A stretch of DNA of 41,417 bases from Lachnospiraceae bacterium (lineage in GTDB: Bacteria; Bacillota; Clostridia; Lachnospirales; Lachnospiraceae). Numbering within the stretch: the stretch's first letter is position 1; each line of letters begins with the position of its first letter. The DNA lies in contig JAILLN010000018.1 of assembly GCA_024693135.1 (NCBI GenBank), positions 1-41,417 on the forward strand, written 5' to 3'. Positions 1 through 8,372 of the stretch are shown here, piece by piece. The position numbers and the translations under genes were made by a program. The notes below the pieces were generated by a model. The model was not told the origin of the DNA and searched no databases. It saw only the letters and a list, made by a program, of their open reading frames with translations.

Positions 1-49
1 AATAACAGAGTGGCTACATGCCGGAGACTGTTAGAATGGCTCTTGCCAG

Positions 50-246
50 ATGTTGTCAAAAACAAACAAATGTGACTGTTCAAGAGAAGAAAAGCGAGTT
101 GAAATTTACCTCTTGACAAAGGTCACTTCATAACAGACGGAGTGGATACCATAGAGGAGCAGATCAGCATCGCAAGACAGAAAGCCGGCATTGCTCCGGA
201 TGAAGAGGTGGAGCTGGAGCGCTTCCAGGTCATCCGCCATATCTGA
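50..246 (+). pseudogene. Small unknown protein gene, apparently frameshifted
   Basis: I do not recognise this gene. ATG 50 opens a frame that begins MLSKTNKCDCSREEK and runs to KRVEIYLL near base 114, after which it soon hits a stop (TAA, about 131-133). The frame one base back continues smoothly with [15 protein letters not shown], goes on through [14 protein letters not shown] and ends in FQVIRHI at TGA 244-246. The two halves would make one ~65-residue acidic protein with a CxC near its start if a single base were restored around 113-115. The second half has no start codon of its own. It is either a real frameshift mutation or an assembly error. No good ribosome binding site is visible before ATG 50, so the true start is uncertain. 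Confidence 0.4.
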
Positions 247-284
247 AGAAGAGAACTTTCGGAAGTCCGGACTAAGTTCTTCTT
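246..284 (+). terminator. Possible terminator hairpin after the small ORF
   Basis: AAGAAGAGAACTT (246-258) can pair with AAGTTCTTCTT (274-284) with a two-base bulge, and the loop holds a second small stem (GTCCGGAC). It begins at the stop codon of the upstream ORF. There is no clean T-run after it, so termination is only a possibility. Confidence 0.3.
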
Positions 285-323
285 ATTGGACAGCCCGAGT
301 GATATAGATAGAAATAAGTGAGT

Positions 324-348
324 AACTGTTCAGGGAACTGGGACAGTT
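324..348 (+). other. Short hairpin in the cbiFG leader
   Basis: AACTGT (324-329) and ACAGTT (343-348) are inverted copies, with CAG/CTG as a possible inner extension. It lies about 50 bases upstream of the cbiFG start. Nothing here resembles a cobalamin riboswitch, and I see no convincing promoter between 247 and 400. Confidence 0.3.
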
Positions 349-400
349 AAAAAGAATTTGAAGCCTGGTAAATTTATATAAGTAAGAAGAGTGACAGCGC

Positions 401-2110
401 ATGGTACATTTTGTGGGGGCAGGCCCGGGAGCCCCGGATCTGATCACGCTCAGGGGGGCAAAGGCGATCCGGAATGCGGATGTGGTGATCTATGCCGGCT
501 CTTTGGTAAACCCTGAGCTTCTGAACGAAACAAAACCCGGCTGTAAGGTACATGACAGCTCCTTTCTCACCCTAAAGGAAACGATCTCCCTGATGCAGGA
601 GGCAGAGCGGGAGGGGAAGGAAACCGTCCGGCTGCATACCGGCGACCCCTCTCTATACGGCGCTGTCCGGGAGCAGATGGAGGAGCTGGAAAAGCTTGGG
701 ATCCCATATGATGTGACGCCGGGCGTGAGCTCCTGTCTGGCAGCAGCCGCCTCCCTCGGGATGGAATACACTCTCCCCGGCATAACCCAGACCCTGGTCC
801 TTTCGCGGATAGACGGAAGAACGCCCGTACCGGAGGCAGAAAGCATAGAAAAGCTGGCAGGGCTCCATGCATCCATGGTGTTTTTCCTTTCAGCAGGACA
901 GACGGAACGCCTCCAGGAAAGGCTCCTTCGGGGAGGCTGCCCGGAGGATACCCCGGCCGCCATCGTGAAGCGGGCAAGCTGGCCGGATGAAGAAACCATC
1001 CTCTGTACAGTGGGAAGCCTGCACCGTAAGGCGCAGGAGCACGGCATCCGCAAAACTGCCCTGATCCTTGTGGGAGAGGCTGTGTCACGCCATAAGGGAA
1101 GCATTGCGGAAACCAATGCAAGATCCAGGCTCTACGCACCGGATTTCCGGACCGGCTTACGGGATGAGGCTTCCGGAGTACGCGTCCATATCATAAGCTT
1201 TACCGACCGTGGGGACGCCCTGGCCGAAGGCCTCCGGGAGGCGCTCCGCCTTAAAGGCATGGAGGCAGACCTGGCCTCCGGCAGGGAGGTTCCCCTCCAG
1301 GAATGGACGAATGCCTGCTTCAAGACCTCCCATACCCTCTTTTTCATCGGTGCGGCAGGGATTGCGGTACGCGCAATAGCGCCCTTGATAAGGGATAAGG
1401 CTACGGATCCTGCGGTCATCGCTGCTGACGAAGAAGGAAGGTACTGGATCCCCATCCTTTCCGGACATCTGGGCGGAGCAAATGAGATGGCAAGGATGGC
1501 CGCCGGACTTACCGGCGGAGAAGCTGTTGTCACGACGGCAACAGACGTCAGGAAGCGCTTTGCCGTGGATGAATTTGCCCGGGACAACCGGCTTTCCATC
1601 TCAAGCCTTGATGGTGCGAAAGCCTTTACCGCAAGCCTCCTTGCCGGACATGGCGTGAAGCTTATCATCTCCCCGGAGGAAATGGGGGGATTCCATCTGA
1701 TCCCCCGTTCGATCATCCTGGGGGTGGGCTGCAGAAGGGGAAAAAAGAAGGAAGAAATCCTGGACTTGATTTACCGGAAGCTTAATGAACTGGGGCTTTC
1801 CCCTCATGCCGTGGCCATCCTCGCAACCGTTGATGCAAAAAAGGATGAGACAGGCCTGATCGAAAGCGCCCGGGAGCTTATGGCAAAATTTATGACCTTC
1901 ACTCCCGAGGAACTCACCGAAGCCGGGAAGGGCGTTGAAGGCCTGGCTTCCTCCCCCCGGGTGAAAGAGGCTGTGGGAACGGACAATGTATGCGAAAAGG
2001 CCGCCCTTGCGGCGGGTGCGGAAAGGCTTCTGCTCTACCGGACTGCGGAAAACGGCATTACCCTTGCCGTGGGGATCGCCGAGACAAGGCTTCGGTTTAA
2101 TGAGACATGA
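401..2110 (+). CDS. cbiFG: Fused cobalt-precorrin-4 C11-methyltransferase (CbiF) and cobalt-precorrin-5A hydrolase (CbiG)
   Basis: This is a two-enzyme fusion of the anaerobic cobalamin pathway. CbiF methylates cobalt-precorrin-4 at C11 using SAM; CbiG then opens the ring lactone of cobalt-precorrin-5A and releases acetaldehyde, so the fused steps are consecutive. Residues 1 to about 250 form the tetrapyrrole methylase domain, with the N-terminal glycine-rich strand VHFVGAGPGAPDLITLRG and the segment TGDPSLYG. From about residue 260 (VHIISFTDRG) the CbiG N-terminal and middle regions follow, with the LSGHLGGAN segment. The CbiG C-terminal domain starts near residue 436 (ILGVGCRRGKKKEEI). Start ATG 401 gives a complete methylase N-terminus; the ribosome binding site is weak (AAGAAG). 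The last 14 bases overlap the 3' end of the convergent cobQ. Confidence 0.93.
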   Translation: MVHFVGAGPGAPDLITLRGAKAIRNADVVIYAGSLVNPELLNETKPGCKVHDSSFLTLKETISLMQEAEREGKETVRLHTGDPSLYGAVREQMEELEKLGIPYDVTPGVSSCLAAAASLGMEYTLPGITQTLVLSRIDGRTPVPEAESIEKLAGLHASMVFFLSAGQTERLQERLLRGGCPEDTPAAIVKRASWPDEETILCTVGSLHRKAQEHGIRKTALILVGEAVSRHKGSIAETNARSRLYAPDFRTGLRDEASGVRVHIISFTDRGDALAEGLREALRLKGMEADLASGREVPLQEWTNACFKTSHTLFFIGAAGIAVRAIAPLIRDKATDPAVIAADEEGRYWIPILSGHLGGANEMARMAAGLTGGEAVVTTATDVRKRFAVDEFARDNRLSISSLDGAKAFTASLLAGHGVKLIISPEEMGGFHLIPRSIILGVGCRRGKKKEEILDLIYRKLNELGLSPHAVAILATVDAKKDETGLIESARELMAKFMTFTPEELTEAGKGVEGLASSPRVKEAVGTDNVCEKAALAAGAERLLLYRTAENGITLAVGIAETRLRFNET

Positions 2111-3629
2111 TGCGGTAGACAGAGGGCAGGTCTATGCTCTCCCTGAGGGCCCCCGCCAGCTTGTCCAGCTCTTCTTCCCGGATCTCCGGAAGGGACAGGA
2201 TCTCAACATCCTGTGTGGGAAGCCCCCGGCGCTTAAGCAGGATGTCCGCCAGGCGCTGTACCATGTCTTTATCGTCAAATATCCCATGGAAATATGTGCC
2301 GCAGACGGTTCCGTCCTCTGCGATGCAGCCATCTGTTTCCCCGCCCCCTGCGTCATTGCCTCCGGCCGTACCGTTTTTCCGGATGAAGGGACAGGCGCCG
2401 GCTTCAAGTACTGTGGCGCCGGTATGGATCTCATAGCCCCTGCAGGCCATCCCTTCAAGCAAAGCCAGGGCTCCGCGGCTGGATAATATGGTCCCCTCTA
2501 CGTTTCTTCGGATCTTATTTTCCTGGAATACGGTAGAAACCGGGAGCAGACCCAGGCCCGGGCTTTTTCCTTCCGAAGGATCCGCCAGGCTTTTTCCAAG
2601 CATCTGGTAGCCCCCGCAGATCCCGAAGACCAGGCTTCCTTCCCGGTGCGCTTCACAGACCGCATCCTTAAGCCCTGTATCGGAAAGCCAGCGAAGGTCT
2701 CCCATGGTATCCCGGGTGCCGGGAAGCAGGATCAGGTCAGGATGCTTTAATTCCCTGGGATGATCCACGTAATAAAGCCTGAAGGGCGAGGCCTTTGAAA
2801 GCAGCTGGAAATCCGTGAAGTTGGAGATTTTAGGAAAACGGATGACCGCAATGGAGATCAGGCCGGAGCGCTCCCCATGATCTTCCCTATTCCGAAGGCG
2901 CTCCGAGAGGCTGTCCTCATCCTCCAGGTCAAGCTCCAGAAAAGGGATGACTCCCAGCACCGGCTTCCCTGTCCTTTTTTCAAGCATACGGAGTCCCGGC
3001 TGTAAGAGCTTTGGATCTCCGCGGAATTTGTTGATGAGAAAGCCCTTTACCCGGCTGCGTTCCTTTGGCGTAAGAAGCTCCATGGTCCCCACAAGCTGGG
3101 CAAAGACGCCTCCCCGGTCGATATCTCCCGCAAGAAGCACGGGAGAATCCACAAGATCTGCCAGCCCCATGTTTACGATGTCGTTTTCCTTCAGGTTGAT
3201 CTCTGCCGGGCTTCCCGCCCCTTCGATCACGATGATGTCGTGGCTGTCCGAAAGCCTGGCAAAGGATTCCCGGATCAGCGGGATATAGTCCTTTTTCCGC
3301 GCAAAGTATTCCGCCGCCGGCATGATCCCCTCGGTCTTCCCATTCAATATGACTTCAGAGCAGCCGTCGCTCACCGGCTTTAACAGGATGGGATTCATGT
3401 CCACGGAGGGCTTTTCAACCGCCGCACAGGCCTGCAATGCCTGCGCCCTTCCCATTTCAAGGCCCTCCTCCGTCACGCAGGAATTTAAGGCCATGTTCTG
3501 GGACTTAAATGGCGCCACCCGGTATCCGTCCCCGGCAAAGATCCGGCACAGCCCGGCTGTGAGGATGCTTTTCCCGACTCCGGACATGGTGCCCTGGATC
3601 ATGAGCTTCCCCTTCATGGTCCCATCCAT
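2097..3629 (-). CDS. cobQ: Cobyric acid synthase (glutamine-hydrolysing)
   Basis: CobQ/CbiP amidates the b, d, e and g side chains of adenosyl-cobyrinic a,c-diamide using glutamine and ATP. The N-terminal half is a dethiobiotin-synthetase-like ATPase with the P-loop variant GTMSGVGKS and the family segment PFKSQNMALNS. The C-terminal half is a class I-type glutamine amidotransferase with the nucleophile in GICGGYQMLG (about residue 333) and the histidine in YFHGIFDD (about 448). The 510-residue length is normal. Either ATG 3629 (MDGTMKG) or the ATG four codons later could be used; AAGGATG lies suitably before the first. It is the last gene of a leftward group with xth and amrS, 27 bases after amrS, and meets cbiFG tail to tail with a 14-base overlap. 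Confidence 0.94.
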   Translation of the reverse strand: MDGTMKGKLMIQGTMSGVGKSILTAGLCRIFAGDGYRVAPFKSQNMALNSCVTEEGLEMGRAQALQACAAVEKPSVDMNPILLKPVSDGCSEVILNGKTEGIMPAAEYFARKKDYIPLIRESFARLSDSHDIIVIEGAGSPAEINLKENDIVNMGLADLVDSPVLLAGDIDRGGVFAQLVGTMELLTPKERSRVKGFLINKFRGDPKLLQPGLRMLEKRTGKPVLGVIPFLELDLEDEDSLSERLRNREDHGERSGLISIAVIRFPKISNFTDFQLLSKASPFRLYYVDHPRELKHPDLILLPGTRDTMGDLRWLSDTGLKDAVCEAHREGSLVFGICGGYQMLGKSLADPSEGKSPGLGLLPVSTVFQENKIRRNVEGTILSSRGALALLEGMACRGYEIHTGATVLEAGACPFIRKNGTAGGNDAGGGETDGCIAEDGTVCGTYFHGIFDDKDMVQRLADILLKRRGLPTQDVEILSLPEIREEELDKLAGALRESIDLPSVYRIMSH

Positions 3630-3656
3630 TCCGCATCCTTATGGCGCATTTGTCTC

Positions 3657-4502
3657 TCATACATTTCCGAGGTATACATATTCCAGCTCTCTTTGGGCAA
3701 TATCCTTAAGCTTACGCATAAGCCCGATATCCGTCGGGGGTTCGCTCATCCGGTAGTTGGGGAAATACCGGGTGATGTGGAGGGGGATCCCGGGGCTTAC
3801 GGATGCGATCCATCCGGCTTCCCTTTCCATATCCTCCAGGGAATCGTTCATCCCCGGCACGATAAGAGAAGTGATCTCCACATGGCAGGAGGAGGCCGCG
3901 GTTTTGATGAAGCTTTTCACCATATCCAGATCCCCGCCTAACCTCCGGTAGATCTCGTCCGTGAAGCCCTTCAGGTCGATGTTCATGGCATCCATGAAGG
4001 GCAGCAGCTCATCCAGGATCTGGAGGGAAGCCTCCCCGTTTGTCACCAGCACATTGGACATGCCGGCCTCCCGGACGAGACGGCCCGTATCCCGCACGAA
4101 TTCATAGGATACCAGCATTTCATTATAGGTGTAGGCTACGCCGATATTCCCGTCCGGGATGGCGCGTTTTGCGATCTCTGTGATCTCCGCCGGGGTGAAT
4201 TCATGGACGGGAAGACCGGTTCCATCGCTTTGAGCGATGTCATGGTTCTGGCAGAAGGGGCATCTTAAGCTGCAGCCATAGCTTCCCAGAGAAAGGATCA
4301 TGCTTCCCGGGCGGAAGCGCTTCAGGGGCTTCTTTTCAATGGGATCCAGGTTCAGCGCCGTAAGCCTCCCGTAATTTTCGGGACGGATCACCCCATCCAG
4401 GTTGATCCGCGCCCTGCAGGCCCCCCTCTGTCCTTCCTGAAGCCGGCACCGGTGCATGCATACCCGGCAGACTGCGGTCTTTTCTTCCGAAGCGGCATCC
4501 AT
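3657..4502 (-). CDS. amrS: AmmeMemoRadiSam-type radical SAM enzyme (PflA-like)
   Basis: This 281-residue protein is a radical SAM enzyme of the pyruvate formate-lyase activase-like group that comparative genomics calls the AmmeMemoRadiSam system. The iron-sulfur motif is CSLRCPFC (C77, C81, C84). A second cysteine set lies at the N-terminus (C12, C15, C19, C29), typical of this subfamily and possibly a second metal site. The segments AYTYNEMLVSYEF and DLKGFTDE also fit the family. The reaction is not established. I start at ATG 4502, preceded by AAGGAAGAGG; the frame is open up to 4685 but that extension overlaps xth and is arginine- and proline-rich shadow sequence. A GTG overlapping the xth stop is another possible start. 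The usual partners Memo and AMMECR1 are not in the window. Confidence 0.85.
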   Translation of the reverse strand: MDAASEEKTAVCRVCMHRCRLQEGQRGACRARINLDGVIRPENYGRLTALNLDPIEKKPLKRFRPGSMILSLGSYGCSLRCPFCQNHDIAQSDGTGLPVHEFTPAEITEIAKRAIPDGNIGVAYTYNEMLVSYEFVRDTGRLVREAGMSNVLVTNGEASLQILDELLPFMDAMNIDLKGFTDEIYRRLGGDLDMVKSFIKTAASSCHVEITSLIVPGMNDSLEDMEREAGWIASVSPGIPLHITRYFPNYRMSEPPTDIGLMRKLKDIAQRELEYVYLGNV

Positions 4503-4525
4503 GGCCTCTTCCTTGACCTCCCCGC

Positions 4526-5284
4526 TCACAGGTCCACCACCAGCTCCACCGGGCAATGGTCTGAGCCGTAGACCTCGCTTAGGATAGAGGCTTCCTTGAT
4601 CTTTTCCTTCAGGGAATCCGACAGGCCGAAGTAGTCGATCCGCCAGCCTGTATTCTTCTCCCGGGCGTGGAAGCGGTAAGACCACCAGGAATATGCGCCT
4701 TCCTCATCCGGGTGGAGGAAACGGAAGCTGTCCGTAAAGCCCGCTGCCAGAAGCTCCGTCATTTTCCCTCTTTCCTCGTCCGTAAAGCCGGCGTTATGAT
4801 GATTGGTAGAGGGATTCTTCAGGTCGATCTCCTGATGGGCCACATTCAGGTCTCCGCAGAAGATGACCGGCTTTGAGGCCTCCAGCTTTTTCAGGAAGGC
4901 CCGGAAGGCATCCTCCCAGTCCATGCGGTAGGACAGCCGGGAAAGATCCTGCTTTGCATTGGGGGTATAGCAGACGACCAGGAAATGATCCTTATATTCT
5001 GCAGTAATGATCCGCCCTTCATCATCATGCTCCTCGATCCCCATGCCATAAGTGACATCCAGCGGCTCCTCTTTTGTGAAAAGGGCGGTTCCGGAATATC
5101 CCTTTCTCTTAGCATAATTCCAATAAAGATGGTATCCCGGAAGGCTGAAGTCGATCTGGCCCTCCTGCAGCTTGATCTCCTGCAATCCGATGGCATCCGC
5201 CCCGGAATTCTTGGCGAAATCCATAAATCCCTTTGTAATGCAGGCTCGCAGGCCGTTGACGTTCCACGAAATATATTTTTTCAT
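4526..5284 (-). CDS. xth: Exodeoxyribonuclease III (AP endonuclease)
   Basis: This is an ExoIII/ExoA-type enzyme of the exonuclease-endonuclease-phosphatase superfamily, acting in base excision repair on abasic sites and 3'-blocked ends. Family motifs are in order: ISWNVNGLR at the N-terminus, LQEIKLQ with the metal-binding glutamate, the VCYTPNAK strand, GDLNVAH (about residues 145-151), GWRIDYF, and SDHCPVEL near the C-terminus with the catalytic Asp-His pair. The length of 252 is normal. The start is ATG 5284 with GGAGAGG just upstream. It is the first gene of the leftward xth-amrS-cobQ group; no functional link to corrinoid synthesis is evident. I could not pick a convincing promoter for it between 5285 and 5480. 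Confidence 0.96.
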   Translation of the reverse strand: MKKYISWNVNGLRACITKGFMDFAKNSGADAIGLQEIKLQEGQIDFSLPGYHLYWNYAKRKGYSGTALFTKEEPLDVTYGMGIEEHDDEGRIITAEYKDHFLVVCYTPNAKQDLSRLSYRMDWEDAFRAFLKKLEASKPVIFCGDLNVAHQEIDLKNPSTNHHNAGFTDEERGKMTELLAAGFTDSFRFLHPDEEGAYSWWSYRFHAREKNTGWRIDYFGLSDSLKEKIKEASILSEVYGSDHCPVELVVDL

Positions 5285-5480
5285 CCTGCCCTCTCCTCTA
5301 TTCTATTCTCTCAAATGCCTTGTGCCAGGAAGCTCTGCTGGCGCAGAAAGAATATGTAACTGAAAAAGCGTCACACCAGCGAATAGTTTAGCATATATTT
5401 GAAGCCGGCGCCATCCATTTGAGGGGTAAACCGTTTATTCGCAAAGGCAGAGTCTGACAAACAGGCAGTTCTTCTTCAGA

Positions 5481-5509
5481 TTGTCAAACGCCGCCGTGTT
5501 GTGTAAAAT
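5481..5509 (+). promoter_or_regulatory. Sigma-A-type promoter for the cbiC operon
   Basis: TTGTCA (5481-5486) and TAAAAT (5504-5509) are separated by exactly 17 bases, 44 bases before the cbiC start. No riboswitch fold is visible between this promoter and the gene. Confidence 0.72.
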
Positions 5510-5553
5510 AGAAGAGATTCGGGAATCATGTAAAAAAGGGATCGGTCGTTAGG

Positions 5554-6207
5554 ATGAAGCAGGGAAAATGGAAGCCGGAGGAAATTGAAAAAAAGAGCTT
5601 TTCCATTATCGAGAAGGAATGCACGGAGCAGGGGATCTTTGTCCCGGAGGAGATGAAAAGCATCGTTTTCCGGGCGATCCATGCCACGGCGGACTTTGAT
5701 TATGCAAGGACCCTTGTGTTTTCGGATAACGCTGTGGAGGAGGCGCAGAAAGCGATTCGCTCCGGGGCATCTATTGTGACAGACACCAACATGGCCCTGG
5801 CAGGCATCAGCCGGAGGACGCTGGACCGGCTGAACTGCAGGGCGTTTTGCTATATGGCGGATGAAAGCGTGGCATCGGAAGCGTCGAGGCGAGGCATCAC
5901 CAGAGCCTCCGTCAGCATGGAACGTGCCGTAAAGATCAGCGGTTCCGTCATCTTTGCCGTGGGGAATGCCCCTACTGCCCTCATGACCCTGTATGAGAAG
6001 ATAAAAAAAGGCTACCGTCCTGCCCTGGTGATCGGGGTACCGGTGGGATTCGTGAATGTGGAGGAGGCCAAGGAGCTGATCTTAAGCTCCGGCATCCCCT
6101 ATATCGTAAACCGCGGCAGGAAAGGCGGGAGCACCGTGGCGGCGGCTATCGTCAATGCCCTGCTTTATGAGGCGGATCCATCCCGGGGAGGCGAATACAG
6201 CCTATGA
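5554..6207 (+). CDS. cbiC: Cobalt-precorrin-8 methylmutase
   Basis: CbiC moves the C11 methyl group to C12, turning cobalt-precorrin-8 into cobyrinic acid. The 217-residue protein carries the family's conserved histidine in RAIHATADFDY (H43), the segment VTDTNMALAGI, and the C-terminal GRKGGSTVAAAIVNALL. It is the first gene of the rightward operon behind the promoter at 5481-5509. Its ribosome binding site is weak (TTAGG close to ATG, AAAAAAGGG further up), so expression may be modest. Its stop overlaps the cbiD start as ATGA, which suggests translational coupling. Confidence 0.95.
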   Translation: MKQGKWKPEEIEKKSFSIIEKECTEQGIFVPEEMKSIVFRAIHATADFDYARTLVFSDNAVEEAQKAIRSGASIVTDTNMALAGISRRTLDRLNCRAFCYMADESVASEASRRGITRASVSMERAVKISGSVIFAVGNAPTALMTLYEKIKKGYRPALVIGVPVGFVNVEEAKELILSSGIPYIVNRGRKGGSTVAAAIVNALLYEADPSRGGEYSL

Positions 6208-7460
6208 CGGGCCATACCACCGGAGCCTGCGCGGCGGCGGCGGCAAAGGCGGCGGCAGAAATGCTTTTTACCGGGAAGGAGGTCATATCCTCAGTCCTGA
6301 TCCTTCCGGGCGGAGAATCCTTCCCATATGAGGTGCTGGAAACAAAGCGAAGCCTAAAGAGCGTACGATGTGCCGTGAAAAAGGACGCGGGGGACGATCC
6401 GGATGTAACGGACGGCATGCTCATCTTTGCAGAGGTGTCATGGCTGGGGGAGCCTACAGGCGGATGGAATGCGGGATCTGCGATGGAAAAGCCCGCAGAT
6501 TTCATGGCAGAAGCATCCGGTGGGTGGAATGTGCGTTCGTCGAAAGTCGAGATAGAAATCACTGGCGGGGAAGGCATCGGCCGGGTGACGAGGCCGGGGC
6601 TCGACCAGCCCGTGGGAGCAGCCGCCATCAACAGCGTCCCCCGCAGGATGATCCGGGAAGCTGTCCTTGCTGCCTTGGCCGAGACAGATACTGGATCTAG
6701 AAAAGAATCCTGCAGAACAGATACGGAGACAGAAGGAGATACCAGTAAGGCGGCTTGCGGGATACGGGTAGAGATCAGCATCCCGGGCGGCCGGGAAATG
6801 GCGGCAAGGACCTTCAATCCCAAGCTTGGCATTGAGGGAGGGCTTTCTATCCTCGGTACTACGGGCATCGTGGAGCCCATGAGCAGCCGTGCCCTTCTTT
6901 CCGCCATAAAGGCTGAGATCAGCATGCACCGGGCTGAGGGCGACGAGATGCTGCTCATGGTTCCCGGCAATTACGGACGGGAATACATCCAGAAAGCCTA
7001 TGGCTTTGATCCGGAGGATGCCGTGGCCTGCTCGAATTTTGTGGAGGATGCCATGAAGCTTGCGGCCGATGCGGGTTTCCGGAAGGTTTTTTTTATCGGC
7101 CATGCAGGGAAGCTCATCAAGGCGGCCGGGGGAGTGGGCAATACCCATTCCGATTATGGCGATGGAAGGATGGAATATACCCTGGATTTCATACGGGAAG
7201 CATACGGGCAGGAGAGGGCAGATGAGGCAAGGGAAGAGATCCTCTCCTGCGTTTCCATGGACGGGGCAGTGGAAGTATTGAAGGAAAAAGGCATGGCAGA
7301 GGCGGTATTTGAAAGGGCGGCCCATAGCCTTAAGGAGCATATCGCAGAATGGACCGGAGGAAGGCTTACGGCGAGGGTCGTGATCTTTACCAAGATCCAC
7401 GGCAGACTGGCGGATACGGGGATGGAGGAAGGACCTGCCGCAGCCAAAGATCCGGCTTAA
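6204..7460 (+). CDS. cbiD: Cobalt-precorrin-5B C1-methyltransferase, with two insertions
   Basis: CbiD methylates C1 of cobalt-precorrin-5B in the anaerobic pathway. It is recognised by TTGACAAAAAKAA at the N-terminus, GGEGIGRVTRPGL with AAINSVPRRMI, NPKLGIEGGLSILGTTGI, and VFFIGHAGKLIKAAGG in the C-terminal part. The family is usually about 365-380 residues; this one has 418. The excess sits in two places: about residues 79-113, where a segment holding two GGWN motifs (86-89 and 106-109) interrupts the strand before GGEG, and about 161-186, a hydrophilic stretch rich in Thr, Glu and Lys before the VEISIPGG strand. Both look like surface loops. The start is fixed by the ATGA overlap with cbiC. 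Confidence 0.94.
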   Translation: MTGHTTGACAAAAAKAAAEMLFTGKEVISSVLILPGGESFPYEVLETKRSLKSVRCAVKKDAGDDPDVTDGMLIFAEVSWLGEPTGGWNAGSAMEKPADFMAEASGGWNVRSSKVEIEITGGEGIGRVTRPGLDQPVGAAAINSVPRRMIREAVLAALAETDTGSRKESCRTDTETEGDTSKAACGIRVEISIPGGREMAARTFNPKLGIEGGLSILGTTGIVEPMSSRALLSAIKAEISMHRAEGDEMLLMVPGNYGREYIQKAYGFDPEDAVACSNFVEDAMKLAADAGFRKVFFIGHAGKLIKAAGGVGNTHSDYGDGRMEYTLDFIREAYGQERADEAREEILSCVSMDGAVEVLKEKGMAEAVFERAAHSLKEHIAEWTGGRLTARVVIFTKIHGRLADTGMEEGPAAAKDPA

Positions 7461-7488
7461 AGGACAGGATTATGGCAGGAAGGAAGCG

Positions 7489-8208
7489 ATGGGAAGGCTT
7501 TATGTAGTCGGCATCGGGCCCGGCGGGATCCGGGATATGACCGCAAGAGCCGCCGGGATCTTAAAAGAATGCGAGGTCATTGCAGGCTATGACCGGTATA
7601 TCGACCGGATCCGGCAGGATTTCCAGGGGAAGGAATGGCTCTGCACCGGGATGGCGGGGGAAGAGGAGCGCTGCAGGAGAGCCCTTGAGACGGCATCTCA
7701 GGGCCGCAGGACAGCCCTGATCTCCGGCGGAGACCCCGGCATTTACGGCATGGCGTCCCTGGCGCTTTCCCTGTCTTTGGAGTATCCCGGGGTGGAGATC
7801 GAGATCCTGCCCGGCCTTACGGCAGCTACCGCCGGCGCGGCGCTTTTGGGGGCGCCGATCGCCAATGATCTTGCGGTGATCAGCTTAAGCGATTACCACG
7901 TAAGCTGGGAACAGATCGCGCAGAGGCTGCGTCTTGCGGCCCAGGGGGATTTTTGCATCGTGCTTTATAATCCGGCAAGCAGGGCGCGGCCGGACAGCCT
8001 GAAAAAAGCATGCGCCATCCTGCGGGAATCCCTGCCGGAGGACAGGCTCTGTGCCCTGGCGCATCAGATCGGCCGGGAGGGGGAGCGGACAGAGCTGTGT
8101 ACATTAGGTCGGCTTTCCGCACTTAAGGCGGATATGTCCTCCACCGTATTCATCGGAAACAGCCGGACCCGGGAAATAAACGGATATATGGTAACACCAA
8201 GGCTTTGA
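7489..8208 (+). CDS. cbiH: Cobalt-precorrin-3B C17-methyltransferase
   Basis: CbiH methylates C17 of cobalt-precorrin-3 with ring contraction. The tetrapyrrole methylase fold is evident from LYVVGIGPGGIRDMT at the N-terminus, ISGGDPGIYGMA (the SAM-site loop), EILPGLTAATAGAALLGAP, the segment AVISLSDYHVSWE and FCIVLYNPASRARP. The 239-residue length is normal for a stand-alone CbiH. ATG 7489 has AGGAAGG upstream and lies 28 bases after cbiD. About 160 bases separate it from the next gene, the widest gap inside the operon. Confidence 0.95.
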   Translation: MGRLYVVGIGPGGIRDMTARAAGILKECEVIAGYDRYIDRIRQDFQGKEWLCTGMAGEEERCRRALETASQGRRTALISGGDPGIYGMASLALSLSLEYPGVEIEILPGLTAATAGAALLGAPIANDLAVISLSDYHVSWEQIAQRLRLAAQGDFCIVLYNPASRARPDSLKKACAILRESLPEDRLCALAHQIGREGERTELCTLGRLSALKADMSSTVFIGNSRTREINGYMVTPRL

Positions 8209-8372
8209 GTCCTTACCCGGGCTTATGCTGAAGAGCATGGAAAACGGGCTTGGATGAGAAGGATCCAATTTCGGTATATAATTAAGAAAAAGCCGGAGAC
8301 AGCACCCTTCATTTTAAGCGGGAGGCTGCCGGCATGCGGGGCGGGAAGACCGGCCCTGGCAGGAGGCGAAAC
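8209..8372 (+). other. 164-base spacer inside the cbi operon
   Basis: This is the only sizeable gap between cbiC and the ABC transporter genes. It contains TATATAAT (about 8275-8282) with TTGGAT upstream at a 19-21-base spacing, a poor match to a promoter. A stretch at 8290-8306 faintly resembles a B12 box but lacks the rest of that riboswitch. No terminator hairpin is obvious. Confidence 0.3.

Noticed and set aside
4503..4685. 61-codon N-terminal extension of the radical SAM gene
   Set aside because: It overlaps xth and is Pro/Arg/Gly-rich shadow; ATG 4502 with AAGGAAGAGG is better.
8290..8306. B12-box-like sequence (AAGCCGGAGACAGCACC) before the CbiJ-CbiE-CbiA gene
   Set aside because: It needs a gap to match the B12 box, and the upstream conserved parts of a cobalamin riboswitch are not present; the region before it is coding sequence of cbiH.
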